From: Actinomycetes bacterium
Lineage (GTDB): Bacteria > Actinomycetota > Actinomycetes > Actinomycetales > Cellulomonadaceae
DNA: 8,741 nucleotides
NCBI GenBank assembly: GCA_023424135.1
Contig: JAFAEH010000078.1
Span: 1-8,741 of the forward strand
Reading direction: 5' to 3'
Shown here piece by piece: positions 1 through 5,736 of this stretch (positions are counted from its first letter, which is position 1; each line of letters begins with the position of its first letter). The position numbers and the translations under genes are program-made. The notes below the pieces were generated by a model. The model was not told the origin of the DNA. It saw only the letters and a list, made by a program, of their open reading frames with translations, and did no database searches.

Positions 1-460
1 CCCCGGCCCCCTGCGGGCGCGCGCCGGCGGCGCGACCCTGCTCGCGGCCGTGCGGCAGGTCGTCCCGGCGTCGCGGCCGACCCGACGTCGCGTCGTCTCG
101 ACCTCGTCGTGCGTCGCTGCCGGGAGCACCCCCGTCACCCTGCCGGGCAGGACGGCCACGCGGGGCGTCGTCACGGCGTCCGCCGTCGCGGCGTGGCGCG
201 TCACCGTAGTCACCGCGGGCAGGACGGCCACGCGGGGCGTCCCCGCGAGGAGCGACCTCGCGCCGACGACTGTCACTGCCGGATCGCGGCTCGTCGTCAC
301 GACGCCCGCCACCCCGACGCGGGACATCATCACGACGCCCGCCGTCGCGGCGTGGGGCGTCGTCACCGCGCCCGCCGTCACGACGCCTGGTGCCGTCAGG
401 ACGTCCGTCGTCGCGGCGTGGTGCGTCGTCGCGACGCGGGCCGCGGCGGGGCGCGCTCAG
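1..460 (-). CDS. Arg/Asp/Gly-rich low-complexity protein, partial (runs off left edge, start unclear)
   Basis: The minus-strand frame is open from about position 526 to the left edge. From about 460 onward it reads as a repetitive basic/acidic chain with recurring blocks such as APRRDGGRRDDAPRG and GRPAR. Nearly all T and many A bases of the region fall in third codon positions (CGT, GGT, CCT, GAT), as expected if this frame is translated. Tails of this kind are known in RNA-binding proteins such as DEAD-box helicases and some pseudouridine synthases of actinobacteria, but no folded domain is visible, so no function is assigned. The frame has no ATG, GTG or TTG. The only candidate near its beginning is a CTG at 460-458 that overlaps the stop of the upstream tetR gene as CTGA, an arrangement that would suit translational coupling but needs a rare start codon. 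It could also be a remnant, or a repeat tract that is not translated. Confidence 0.42.
   Translation of the reverse strand, partial: MSAPRRGPRRDDAPRRDDGRPDGTRRRDGGRGDDAPRRDGGRRDDVPRRGGGRRDDEPRSGSDSRRREVAPRGDAPRGRPARGDYGDAPRRDGGRRDDAPRGRPARQGDGGAPGSDARRGRDDATSGRPRRRDDLPHGREQGRAAGARPQGAG
144..241. repeat. Duplicated 26-bp direct repeat within the degenerate repeat tract
   Basis: An identical 26-bp segment occurs at 144-169 and again at 216-241, 72 bp (24 codons) apart. A shorter word, GTCGCGGCGTGG, recurs at 185-196, 344-355 and 410-421. The offset between the 26-bp copies is a multiple of three, which fits repeats inside the Arg/Asp/Gly-rich coding frame on the minus strand (each copy encodes APRGRPAR there). 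Confidence 0.7.
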
Positions 461-1062
461 GCCGGCACCGGGATGCCCGCACCGACGGCGCGCAGCACGA
501 ACGACTCGGTCTGCTCGATCGCGCGCTCACGCTCGGGGCCGCCGTCGGGCAGGCCGCGGCCGGTCAGGCAGGCGTTGACGAGCGGCACGGTCGTGGCGAG
601 GTCCTGCTCGGGGAACGCACCGGCCGCGATGCCCGCCTCGAGGATCCCGCGCAGGATCTGCTCGACGACCACGACGTGCTCGCGCACGCGCTGCTGCGCG
701 CCGCGCGAGAGGACCGAGCGCAGCTCGGGGCCGGGGGCGACGTGGTAGACCCGGGTGAGGGACGCCTGGGCGCGCACGTAGGCGCGCAGCTGGTCGACCG
801 GCTCGTCGATGTCGTCGAGCGAGGACTGCAGGCCGGCGGCGTACTGCTCGGTCTCGTGGGTGATGAAGCCGAGGAGCAGCGCCTCCTTGTCCGGGAAGTG
901 GTTGTAGACGGCCGTGCGTCCGACGCCCGCGGCGGCGGCGATGTCGGCGAGCGTGATCGCGTCGAAGCCGCGCTCCCCCATGAGCGTGGCGAGGGCCTCG
1001 AACAGGCGCCGGCGGGTCTGCTCGCGGTGCTCGTGGAGCGAGGCCCCGATGATCTTCGGCAT
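457..1062 (-). CDS. TetR/AcrR family transcriptional regulator
   Basis: This is a 201-residue one-component repressor of the TetR family, usual in length. The N-terminal DNA-binding domain spans about residues 15-65: a helix (RRRLFEALATLMGERGFDAIT), then the helix-turn-helix LADIAAAAGVGRTAVYNHF followed by PDKEALL, the family signature. The rest, about residues 70-200, should be the helical ligand-binding and dimerisation domain, which is not conserved enough to name a ligand. The ATG at 1062-1060 is chosen because the family domain begins shortly after it. No Shine-Dalgarno sequence precedes it. A CAAGAT box lies six bases upstream, so the mRNA may be leaderless. A dyad at 1064-1088 covers this promoter, which suggests autorepression. 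The gene is divergent from the GAF regulator at 1217. Efflux or aldehyde/lipid metabolism targets are common in the family but cannot be told here. Confidence 0.93.
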   Translation of the reverse strand: MPKIIGASLHEHREQTRRRLFEALATLMGERGFDAITLADIAAAAGVGRTAVYNHFPDKEALLLGFITHETEQYAAGLQSSLDDIDEPVDQLRAYVRAQASLTRVYHVAPGPELRSVLSRGAQQRVREHVVVVEQILRGILEAGIAAGAFPEQDLATTVPLVNACLTGRGLPDGGPERERAIEQTESFVLRAVGAGIPVPA

Positions 1063-1063
1063 G

Positions 1064-1088
1064 CTGACATCTTGGCACAGGATGTCAG
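1064..1088. promoter_or_regulatory. Probable TetR-family operator (25-bp dyad)
   Basis: CTGACATC (1064-1071) and GATGTCAG (1081-1088) are perfect inverted repeats. Inside them TG at 1073-1074 and CA at 1078-1079 also match, so 10 of 12 base pairs around the centre at 1076 are symmetric. The dyad starts one base upstream of the tetR start codon and contains the likely tetR -10 box (CAAGAT, minus strand, 1074-1069). TetR dimers bind dyads of this size and usually repress their own gene. The position fits autorepression; binding itself is inferred. Confidence 0.75.
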
Positions 1089-1124
1089 GAAAACCGTCAC
1101 CGGGAACGACCCCGACACACCCGG

Positions 1125-1140
1125 TGTGACCTGGCTCACG
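1125..1140 (+). promoter_or_regulatory. Crp/GlxR-type activator site
   Basis: TGTGACCTGGCTCACG matches the Crp/GlxR consensus TGTGA-N6-TCACA at nine of ten defined bases. Its centre (1132.5) lies about 40 bp upstream of the start point expected from the TATAAT at 1160-1165, which is the class II activator position. The promoter has no good -35 hexamer, as expected when an activator helps polymerase. Cyclic-AMP-dependent control is inferred from the site alone. Confidence 0.5.
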
Positions 1141-1159
1141 GCGCTTCGTCGCTTTCGCC

Positions 1160-1165
1160 TATAAT
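1160..1165 (+). promoter_or_regulatory. -10 box of the GAF-regulator promoter
   Basis: A perfect TATAAT stands out in very GC-rich DNA. It predicts transcription starting near 1172 and a 5' leader of about 45 bases before the ATG at 1217. No convincing -35 hexamer is present 16-19 bp upstream; the Crp-like site occupies that place. Confidence 0.65.
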
Positions 1166-1216
1166 CCGTCCAGCGCCACCCGGCCCGACCCCCCGGTACC
1201 GACGGAAGCACGACCC

Positions 1217-2455
1217 ATGAGCCGACACGCCCACACCGCGCAGGACGGGCCCGCCGCCCCGGCGGTCGGCGTCGTGCGTGCGGCGCACGAGCGGTTCGTC
1301 GTGTCCGGCGGCGACCCCGGCAGGCAGGTCCGCCCGGTCGTCGCGGACTCCTGGCGCCGCAGCCGCCGCGTGGGCGTCGACCCCGAGCTGCCGGTCCCGC
1401 CCGTCGATGTCGCCGGCACCGACCTCGCCGAGCTGCGCAGCACCCACCCCCTGTCCGGCGCCGTCCCCATCGTGCGCCGCCTGCTGGTCGAGCCGGGCGC
1501 CGGCTGGGTCGCGGCGCTCAGCGACGAGGCCGGCCGGCTGCTGTGGGTCGACGGGGACGCGGCGCTGCGGCGGCCGCTCGACAGCGTCGGCTTCGTCGAG
1601 GGCGCCGCGTGGCGCGAGGACGCGGTCGGCACCAACGCCCTCGGGACGGCGCTCGCGACCCGACGCCCCCTGCAGGTCGTCGCGACCGAGCACTGGGCGC
1701 GCGTCGTGCACCCGTGGAACTGCGCCGCCGTCCCCGTGCACGACCCGCACGGCCGCGTGCTCGGCGTCCTCGACATCACGGGCCGCGACGACGCCGCGTC
1801 GTGGATGGCGCTCGCGCTGGTGCGCGCGACGGTCGCGGCGGTCGAGGCGACGCTCACCACGAACGGACCGGTGGCCTCGACACGTCTCGAGGTGCTCGGG
1901 ACCCCCGGCGGCACGCTGCACACCTCCACGGGGCGTCGGCGCCTGACGTGCCGCCACGCCGAGATCCTCCTGCTGCTCGCCGAGCACCCCGCGGGCCTGC
2001 GCGGCGACGAGCTGGCCGTGCTGCTGTCCGAGTCCGAGCTGTCCGAGGTGACAGTGCGGGCCGAGATCTCGCGGCTGCGCCGGCTCGTCGGCCCGCTGCT
2101 GTCCGAGTCCCGCCCGTACCGGCTCACGGCGCCCCTGCACACCGACGTCGACACCGTGCGCGAGGCGCTCGCCGTGGGCGACGTGTCCGCGGCGCTCGCC
2201 GCGTACGGCGGCTCGGTCCTGCCGCGCTCGTCCGCCCCGGGGGTCGGGCGGCTGCGCGACGCGCTGCTGACCGGGCTGCGCGCGGCGACCCTCGCGTCGC
2301 GCGACCCCGACCTCGTCGGACGCTGGACGGCCAGCGACGACGGAGCCGAGGACTGGCAGGCGTGGCAGACGCTCGCGCGCGTCGCCCCCATCGGGTCGGC
2401 GGCGCACCTGCGCGCGCACACACGCCTCGCCCAGCTCGACCGCACCCTGCGCTGA
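1217..2455 (+). CDS. GAF domain-containing transcriptional regulator (AcoR-like sensor half, winged HTH)
   Basis: This is a 412-residue cytoplasmic regulator. The N-terminus carries the RPVVADSWRRSRRVGVDP segment (about 39-56) typical of AcoR-type activators. A GAF sensor domain covers about 78-212, with the family landmarks GTNALGTALA (138-147) and HWARVVHPWNCAAVPVHD followed by GRVLGVLDITG (about 159-189). Unlike AcoR it has no AAA+ sigma-54 domain. Instead RRLTCRHAEILLLLAEHPAG and the following helices (about 240-292) look like a winged helix-turn-helix. Proteins of this build are common in actinobacteria, often beside aldehyde or alcohol dehydrogenase genes, but no such gene is in this window, so the ligand and targets are unknown. 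The ATG at 1217 is supported by GGAAG at 1204-1208, eight bases upstream, and by the promoter at 1160. It may be activated by a Crp-type protein. Confidence 0.9.
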   Translation: MSRHAHTAQDGPAAPAVGVVRAAHERFVVSGGDPGRQVRPVVADSWRRSRRVGVDPELPVPPVDVAGTDLAELRSTHPLSGAVPIVRRLLVEPGAGWVAALSDEAGRLLWVDGDAALRRPLDSVGFVEGAAWREDAVGTNALGTALATRRPLQVVATEHWARVVHPWNCAAVPVHDPHGRVLGVLDITGRDDAASWMALALVRATVAAVEATLTTNGPVASTRLEVLGTPGGTLHTSTGRRRLTCRHAEILLLLAEHPAGLRGDELAVLLSESELSEVTVRAEISRLRRLVGPLLSESRPYRLTAPLHTDVDTVREALAVGDVSAALAAYGGSVLPRSSAPGVGRLRDALLTGLRAATLASRDPDLVGRWTASDDGAEDWQAWQTLARVAPIGSAAHLRAHTRLAQLDRTLR

Positions 2456-2491
2456 ACCCCCGGGGACCACAGGGGGCACAGCGGGCACGAC

Positions 2492-2520
2492 GGGCACGAC
2501 GACGGATTTCGTCGTGGCCC
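2492..2520 (+). terminator. Likely terminator hairpin of the GAF regulator gene
   Basis: About 37 bases after the stop codon, ACGACG (2499-2504) pairs with CGTCGT (2510-2515) around the loop GATTT. A lower stem GGGC (2492-2495) pairs with GCCC (2517-2520) after a small internal bulge. There is no T-run, but actinobacterial intrinsic terminators often lack one. Confidence 0.4.
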
Positions 2521-2597
2521 GGGCGCGTCACCACCCCGCGGGCCGTGTCGATGCGCTTGCATCGGTCGTCCCCCACGGGACGTCCTCCCGCGTCGCC

Positions 2598-2621
2598 CCC
2601 GGCGCCCGGGCACGCGCCGGG
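2598..2621. terminator. GC-rich hairpin, possible second terminator
   Basis: CCCGGCGC (2598-2605) and GCGCCGGG (2614-2621) form a perfect 8-bp stem with an 8-base loop. It lies between two co-directional genes and has no T-tract. It may help end transcription from the GAF gene, or be chance in GC-rich DNA. Confidence 0.3.
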
Positions 2622-2649
2622 CCGCGCGGGACGGCCAGAACGGATCTCG

Positions 2650-2671
2650 TCGTGCAACGGTCGTGCAACGG
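2650..2671. repeat. Tandem 11-bp direct repeat
   Basis: TCGTGCAACGG occurs twice in immediate succession (2650-2660 and 2661-2671), ten bases upstream of the possible -10 box TAGCGT. The 11-bp period is about one helical turn, so both copies face the same side of the DNA, as with paired activator sites. Function is not known. Confidence 0.45.
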
Positions 2672-2861
2672 TCGGCGCGCTAGCGTGCCTCTCGGTGGCA
2701 TCGACGGCGAGGCCCCCCGTGGGGACTCCGTCGCCCAGGTGCCCGGTCGGGCGGCGCGCGGGAGGGGGCGCGTCGCCCGACCATCATGCCCACGTGCCCC
2801 GACGGCCCCGGTCGCACGGCACCGGTCCGCACCGACGGTGCGCACGCACCCGGCCTGCCGC

Positions 2862-2867
2862 TACCGT
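2862..2867 (+). promoter_or_regulatory. -10 box of a leaderless promoter for the DinB gene
   Basis: TACCGT fits the actinobacterial TANNNT -10 pattern and ends six bases before the GTG at 2874. That spacing places the transcription start on the start codon itself. No clear -35 hexamer is seen, and no Shine-Dalgarno sequence is present, which agrees with a leaderless mRNA. Confidence 0.5.
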
Positions 2868-2873
2868 GGCCGC

Positions 2874-3428
2874 GTGGCCACCGACCATCCGCACCAGGAC
2901 GCCGCCCCGCCCGCGATCGAGCCGGACGCCAAGGACTGGACGTGGGTCCTCGACGCCCGCTGCCCCGAGTGCGGGTTCGCCGCCTCCGACGTCGACCCGT
3001 CCGGCATCGGTGGCACCGTGCGGGACCTCGTGCCCCGCTGGGTCGCCGCGCTGCACCGCGACGACGTGCGTGCGCGCCCGGCGCCCCAGGTGTGGTCGAC
3101 GCTCGAGTACGGGGCGCACGTGCGCGACGTCATGCGCCTGTTCGACGAGCGGGTGCGGCTGATGCTCGACGAGGACGACCCGTCCTTCGCCGACTGGGAC
3201 CAGGACGCCACCGCCGTCGCGGCCCGCTACGACCTGCAGGACCCCGCGACCGTCGCCGACGAGCTCACACGGTCCGCCGAGGCGACCGCCGACCGGTTCG
3301 ACGCGGTGACGGGCGACCAGTGGCAGCGCCCCGGGCGGCGCAGCAACGGCTCGGTGTTCACGGTGCGCACGCTCGGGCAGTACTTCCTGCACGACGTCGT
3401 GCACCACCTGCACGACGTCCGCGCCTGA
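2874..3428 (+). CDS. DinB family protein (putative metal-dependent)
   Basis: This is a 184-residue protein with the four-helix DinB/YfiT layout. The first family helix holds the motif EYGAHVRDVMRLFDERV with His82, and the C-terminal helix holds FLHDVVHHLHDV with His173 and His177. Together these form the usual three-histidine metal site of the superfamily, which includes thiol-dependent enzymes such as mycothiol transferases. The exact reaction cannot be told. An extra N-terminal stretch carries Cys30-Pro-Glu-Cys33, a CxxC pair that could bind metal or be redox-active. The GTG at 2874 was chosen over upstream ATGs because protein-like sequence starts there and a -10 box lies six bases before it. 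The frame is open upstream to 2514, but that part looks non-coding. It is followed by the palindrome array at 3468-3687. Confidence 0.82.
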   Translation: MATDHPHQDAAPPAIEPDAKDWTWVLDARCPECGFAASDVDPSGIGGTVRDLVPRWVAALHRDDVRARPAPQVWSTLEYGAHVRDVMRLFDERVRLMLDEDDPSFADWDQDATAVAARYDLQDPATVADELTRSAEATADRFDAVTGDQWQRPGRRSNGSVFTVRTLGQYFLHDVVHHLHDVRA

Positions 3429-3467
3429 CGCCCCGCCGCGGGACGGTCGTCGTGCGACGGTCGTCGC

Positions 3468-3687
3468 CCACCCTCCGGACCCCGCGACAGAGCGATCGGA
3501 TCGCTCTGTCACGGCCGGGGAGGTCACCGGGACACGGCCGGGCCACCCTCCGGACCCCGTGACAGCGCGATCGGATCGCACTGTCACGGCCGAGGGGGGC
3601 ACGGGGACACGGCCGGGCCACCCTCCCGATCGGTGACAGAGCGATCGGATCGCTCTGTCACGGCCGAGGAGGTCACGGGACACGGCC
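3468..3687. repeat. Three tandem ~75-bp repeats, each with a large palindrome
   Basis: The unit begins CCACCCTCCGGACC and ends GGGACACGGCC, and starts at 3468, 3543 and 3618. Each unit centres on a palindrome with one unpaired central base. Copy 1 (3486-3510) has perfect 12-bp arms GACAGAGCGATC. Copy 2 (3557-3589) has 16-bp arms with one mismatch. Copy 3 (3633-3661) has perfect 14-bp arms GTGACAGAGCGATC. The centres are at 3498, 3573 and 3647, about seven helical turns apart. The segments between palindromes are conserved too, so this is a tandem duplication and not a CRISPR. It starts 40 bases after the DinB stop. Possible roles are a terminator cluster, repeated operators, or an extragenic palindromic element. 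Confidence 0.9.
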
Positions 3688-3784
3688 GGTGGTCGCACAG
3701 GGCACGGCCGAGGGCGCGGGCGGGCAGCGCCCGCTCGCCGTCCCACTCCGTGGGAACGTCCGGGCCGCGACGGCACCCGGGTGC

Positions 3785-3806
3785 GGCGCGTCCTGCACGA
3801 CGCGCC
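3785..3806. terminator. Hairpin upstream of the unknown gene
   Basis: GGCGCGTC (3785-3792) and GACGCGCC (3799-3806) form a perfect 8-bp stem with the loop CTGCAC. It could end transcription arriving from the DinB side before the promoter of the next gene. No T-tract follows. Confidence 0.35.
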
Positions 3807-3860
3807 GGGCCCGCGTCGATCCCGTCCGGACCGCGAAACACGCGTGCAGCACACCGCGTG

Positions 3861-3866
3861 TACGTT
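3861..3866 (+). promoter_or_regulatory. -10 box for the unknown gene at 3875
   Basis: TACGTT matches TANNNT and ends eight bases before the ATG at 3875. The transcript would be leaderless or have a leader of one or two bases. No Shine-Dalgarno sequence is seen before this ATG, in agreement. The -35 region is not recognisable. Confidence 0.4.
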
Positions 3867-3874
3867 CAGCGCCC

Positions 3875-4774
3875 ATGAACGAACCGCACGCGGTTCCACC
3901 CGGGCTCGACGGCTCGCACGTGCTGGCGGTGCCCCGCGGCACCGACCTGCTCGCCCTGGCGCGCGCGTGGTTCCCCGACGCCCGCTGGGCACGCGAACCC
4001 GCACGCGAGGTCGCCCGCCCCGCGACCGGGGCACGTTTCCGCGGCATCTCCGTCGCCACCGCCCCCACGACGGGCGCCCTGAACCTGGGCGGGGGTGTCG
4101 AGGTCGTCGGTCCGTACCCGTTCGACGCCGCCGCCGCACGCACGGCGGGTCTCCCCGCGCAGGACTGCGACCTGTACGGTCTGCCCGCCGCACCGGTCCC
4201 CGGCGCGACGCTCGCCCCGGACGTGCTCACGGGCTGGGCCACCGCGGCCGCCCGCCGCACCGGCGGCGGCATCCTGCCGGCCGCACGCGACAGGGCCGTC
4301 GTGCCCGATCCGGCCGCGTCGGTCGACCTCACGCTGTGGTCGGCGGTCACCGTGCGCGCCGAGGACGCCGTCCCGCTGGTGCGTCCCGCGCTCGCCGGGA
4401 GCCGCCTCGGCCCCACGGAGACACCTCAGCCCGGACGCACCGGCGACGGGTTCTCGCTGACCGCCACCTACGAGTACGACGGCGCGGTCGTCGTGCGCTG
4501 CGCCCGCTCGCAGCAGGTGCCCGTGGTCCTCTCGACGCTCGACTGGCGCGAGCACGGCCCGTGGGGCTACCACGTGACGTGGCGCCCGCACGACCCGCTC
4601 GAGCTCGAGCTCACGCACCCGTCGCAGCTGCACGTCATCGCACGTCAGCGCGTCGCGCCGAGCATCGCGCGGGTCGTCGCGACGCTGTGGCGCGTCGCGG
4701 GCGGGACGGTCGTCGACCCGGGCGGGTTCGTCGTCCCGCACGAGGAGCTCGAGGCGCGCGCCCGCGAGCGCTGA
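3875..4774 (+). CDS. Unrecognised 299-residue protein
   Basis: I do not recognise this protein. It is 299 residues long with no signal peptide, no membrane segment and no nucleotide-binding motif, so it is probably cytoplasmic. The sequence is strongly protein-like: tryptophan- and tyrosine-rich segments, alternating hydrophobic strands such as SVDLTLWSAVTVRAED (149-164) and GFSLTATYEYDGAVVVRCAR (192-211), and a conserved-looking stretch STLDWREHGPWGYHVTWRP (220-238). The two strand-rich segments suggest a mixed alpha/beta fold, perhaps with an internal repeat. The ATG at 3875 is preferred over the in-frame GTG at 3689, whose extension looks random; a -10 box lies just before 3875. The gene converges on the transglutaminase operon with only 35 bases between the stops, so a link to that operon is possible but not shown. 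Confidence 0.8.
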   Translation: MNEPHAVPPGLDGSHVLAVPRGTDLLALARAWFPDARWAREPAREVARPATGARFRGISVATAPTTGALNLGGGVEVVGPYPFDAAAARTAGLPAQDCDLYGLPAAPVPGATLAPDVLTGWATAAARRTGGGILPAARDRAVVPDPAASVDLTLWSAVTVRAEDAVPLVRPALAGSRLGPTETPQPGRTGDGFSLTATYEYDGAVVVRCARSQQVPVVLSTLDWREHGPWGYHVTWRPHDPLELELTHPSQLHVIARQRVAPSIARVVATLWRVAGGTVVDPGGFVVPHEELEARARER

Positions 4775-4775
4775 C

Positions 4776-4801
4776 CCGCCGAGCCCGACGGGTGCCGGCG
4801 G
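4776..4801. terminator. Bidirectional terminator-like hairpin between convergent genes
   Basis: CCGCCG (4776-4781) pairs with CGGCGG (4796-4801), and inside it CCC (4784-4786) pairs with GGG (4790-4792). It fills the 35-base gap between two convergent stop codons (TGA at 4772-4774 on the plus strand and at 4812-4810 on the minus strand), the expected place for a shared terminator. No T-run is present on either strand. Confidence 0.5.
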
Positions 4802-4809
4802 ACCGTGCG

Positions 4810-5736
4810 TCAGGCGAAGGGCTCCGACCCCGCCGGGACCAGGTCGACCTCGACGCGCGGGGTCGCACCCCCGCCCTCGGTGAAGATCACGCCTCGCAGC
4901 GGCGGGACGTCGTGGTAGTCGCGGCCCCAGCCGAGCACGACGTACCGGTCGTCGACGAGCTGGTCGTTGGTCGGGTCGGCGTCGAGCCAGCCGTGCCCCG
5001 GCAGCCACACCGACACCCAGGCGTGCGACGCGTCCGCGCCGCGCAGCTTCGCGTGCCCGGGACGCGGCCGCGTCTCGATGTACCCCGACGCGTACCGGGC
5101 GGGCAGGCCGTGCACGCGCAGCGCCGCGATCATCAGGTGGGCGAAGTCCTGGCAGACACCGGCGCCCTGCGCGAGGAGCTGCGCCTGCGTGGTGTGCACG
5201 GTCGTCGAGCCCGAGCGGTACGTCAGCCCGGTGCGGATGCGGTGCACGAGGTCGACGACGACGTCGGCCAGCGGCCGGTCGTCGGCGAAGGACGGCGCGG
5301 CCCACGCGCGGACCTCGTCGACGAACGTCACGTGCGTCGAGGGCAGCACGGCCTCGCGCAGCGCGACGAGCCCGGCGGCGTCGGTGCGCAGCGCCCCGAG
5401 GTCGCCCGCGGTCACGGCGCGCGCCACGGCGCGCCACCCCACGTCCGGCAGGTCCGCGCGCGCGGGCACCACGCGGGAGACCTCCAGCGTCGAGCGGGAC
5501 GTCACCACCAGCCGGGTGTGCGGGACGGTGACGCCGAAGTACGTGGAGACGTTGCCGAACCAGTCGACGTGCTGCCCGGTGTCCGCGGGGGCGGGGTCGA
5601 CGGTGACGGACGTCGCGAGCACCCGCTGGTCGGGCAGGTCGCGGGGCGTCGTCGTCGTGCGCCCGTAGGAGTCGGTGACGGGCTGCGCGTACTCGTACGT
5701 CGTGCGGTGCACCAGGTCGTAGGTGCGCACCCTCAC
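4810..5736 (-). CDS. Transglutaminase-like cysteine peptidase/amidase
   Basis: This is a 308-residue protein of the bacterial transglutaminase-like family that accompanies alpha-E and ATP-grasp genes. The N-terminal beta-rich region (about 1-110, with YDLVHRTTYEYAQPVTDSYG near the start) is the usual companion domain. The catalytic core has all three expected residues: Cys195 in GAGVCQDFAHL, His238 in DASHAWVSVWLPGHGW, and Asp254 in LDADPTND. By family knowledge it should cleave or transfer amide bonds. No signal peptide is visible, so it acts in the cytoplasm. The GTG at 5736-5734 is chosen because it overlaps the upstream stop as GTGA and has a strong ribosome site (GGGGGAGGGG) just before it; longer frames upstream run inside the ATP-grasp gene. 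It is the second gene of a two-gene operon and probably acts on what its neighbour makes. The substrate is unknown. Confidence 0.93.
   Translation of the reverse strand: MRVRTYDLVHRTTYEYAQPVTDSYGRTTTTPRDLPDQRVLATSVTVDPAPADTGQHVDWFGNVSTYFGVTVPHTRLVVTSRSTLEVSRVVPARADLPDVGWRAVARAVTAGDLGALRTDAAGLVALREAVLPSTHVTFVDEVRAWAAPSFADDRPLADVVVDLVHRIRTGLTYRSGSTTVHTTQAQLLAQGAGVCQDFAHLMIAALRVHGLPARYASGYIETRPRPGHAKLRGADASHAWVSVWLPGHGWLDADPTNDQLVDDRYVVLGWGRDYHDVPPLRGVIFTEGGGATPRVEVDLVPAGSEPFA

Larger units (their letters stand above)
2456..2873. other. Non-coding region between the GAF regulator and the DinB gene
   Basis: I see no convincing gene in these 418 bases. The plus-strand frame that leads into the DinB gene is open but has random-looking Pro/Arg/Ala content and no ribosome binding site. 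The region holds two terminator-like hairpins (listed separately), an 11-bp tandem repeat at 2650-2671 and a possible -10 box TAGCGT at 2681-2686. A small hairpin CGATGC-GCTT-GCATCG sits at 2549-2564. Confidence 0.6.
3429..3874. other. Non-coding region rich in palindromes
   Basis: There is no credible gene in these 446 bases. It contains a three-copy palindromic repeat (3468-3687) and then a series of single hairpins: TCCCAC/GTGGGA at 3741-3755, GCACCCGGGTGC at 3773-3784 and GGCGCGTC/GACGCGCC at 3785-3806. The promoter of the next gene lies at the right end. An open frame runs through the last part of the region into the next gene, but only the segment from 3875 looks protein-like. Confidence 0.65.

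Noticed and set aside
2549..2564. LacI-type operator CGATGC-GCTT-GCATCG
   Set aside because: The centre is not symmetric and does not match the CG-centred LacI-family consensus; no LacI gene or sugar gene is adjacent.
1136..2613. Minus-strand open frames of 453 and 484 residues opposite the GAF regulator
   Set aside because: The composition is random-looking Arg/Gly/Ala or Ser/Arg and the plus-strand frame has clear GAF landmarks.
2514..2873. Longer N-terminus for the DinB protein
   Set aside because: The 120 extra residues have non-coding composition and no ribosome site; a leaderless promoter supports GTG 2874.
1543..3162. Plus-strand 539-residue open frame
   Set aside because: It is an Arg/Ala-rich shadow that overlaps the GAF and DinB genes and shows no domain.
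3468..3687. CRISPR array
   Set aside because: Only three units, and the stretches between palindromes are conserved instead of being unique spacers; no cas genes nearby.
3689..3874. Longer N-terminus for the unknown protein
   Set aside because: The 62 extra residues run through hairpins and look random; a -10 box directly precedes the ATG at 3875.
2784..4193. Minus-strand 469-residue open frame opposite the DinB gene and palindrome array
   Set aside because: It reads through the non-coding repeats and is antisense to two supported genes.
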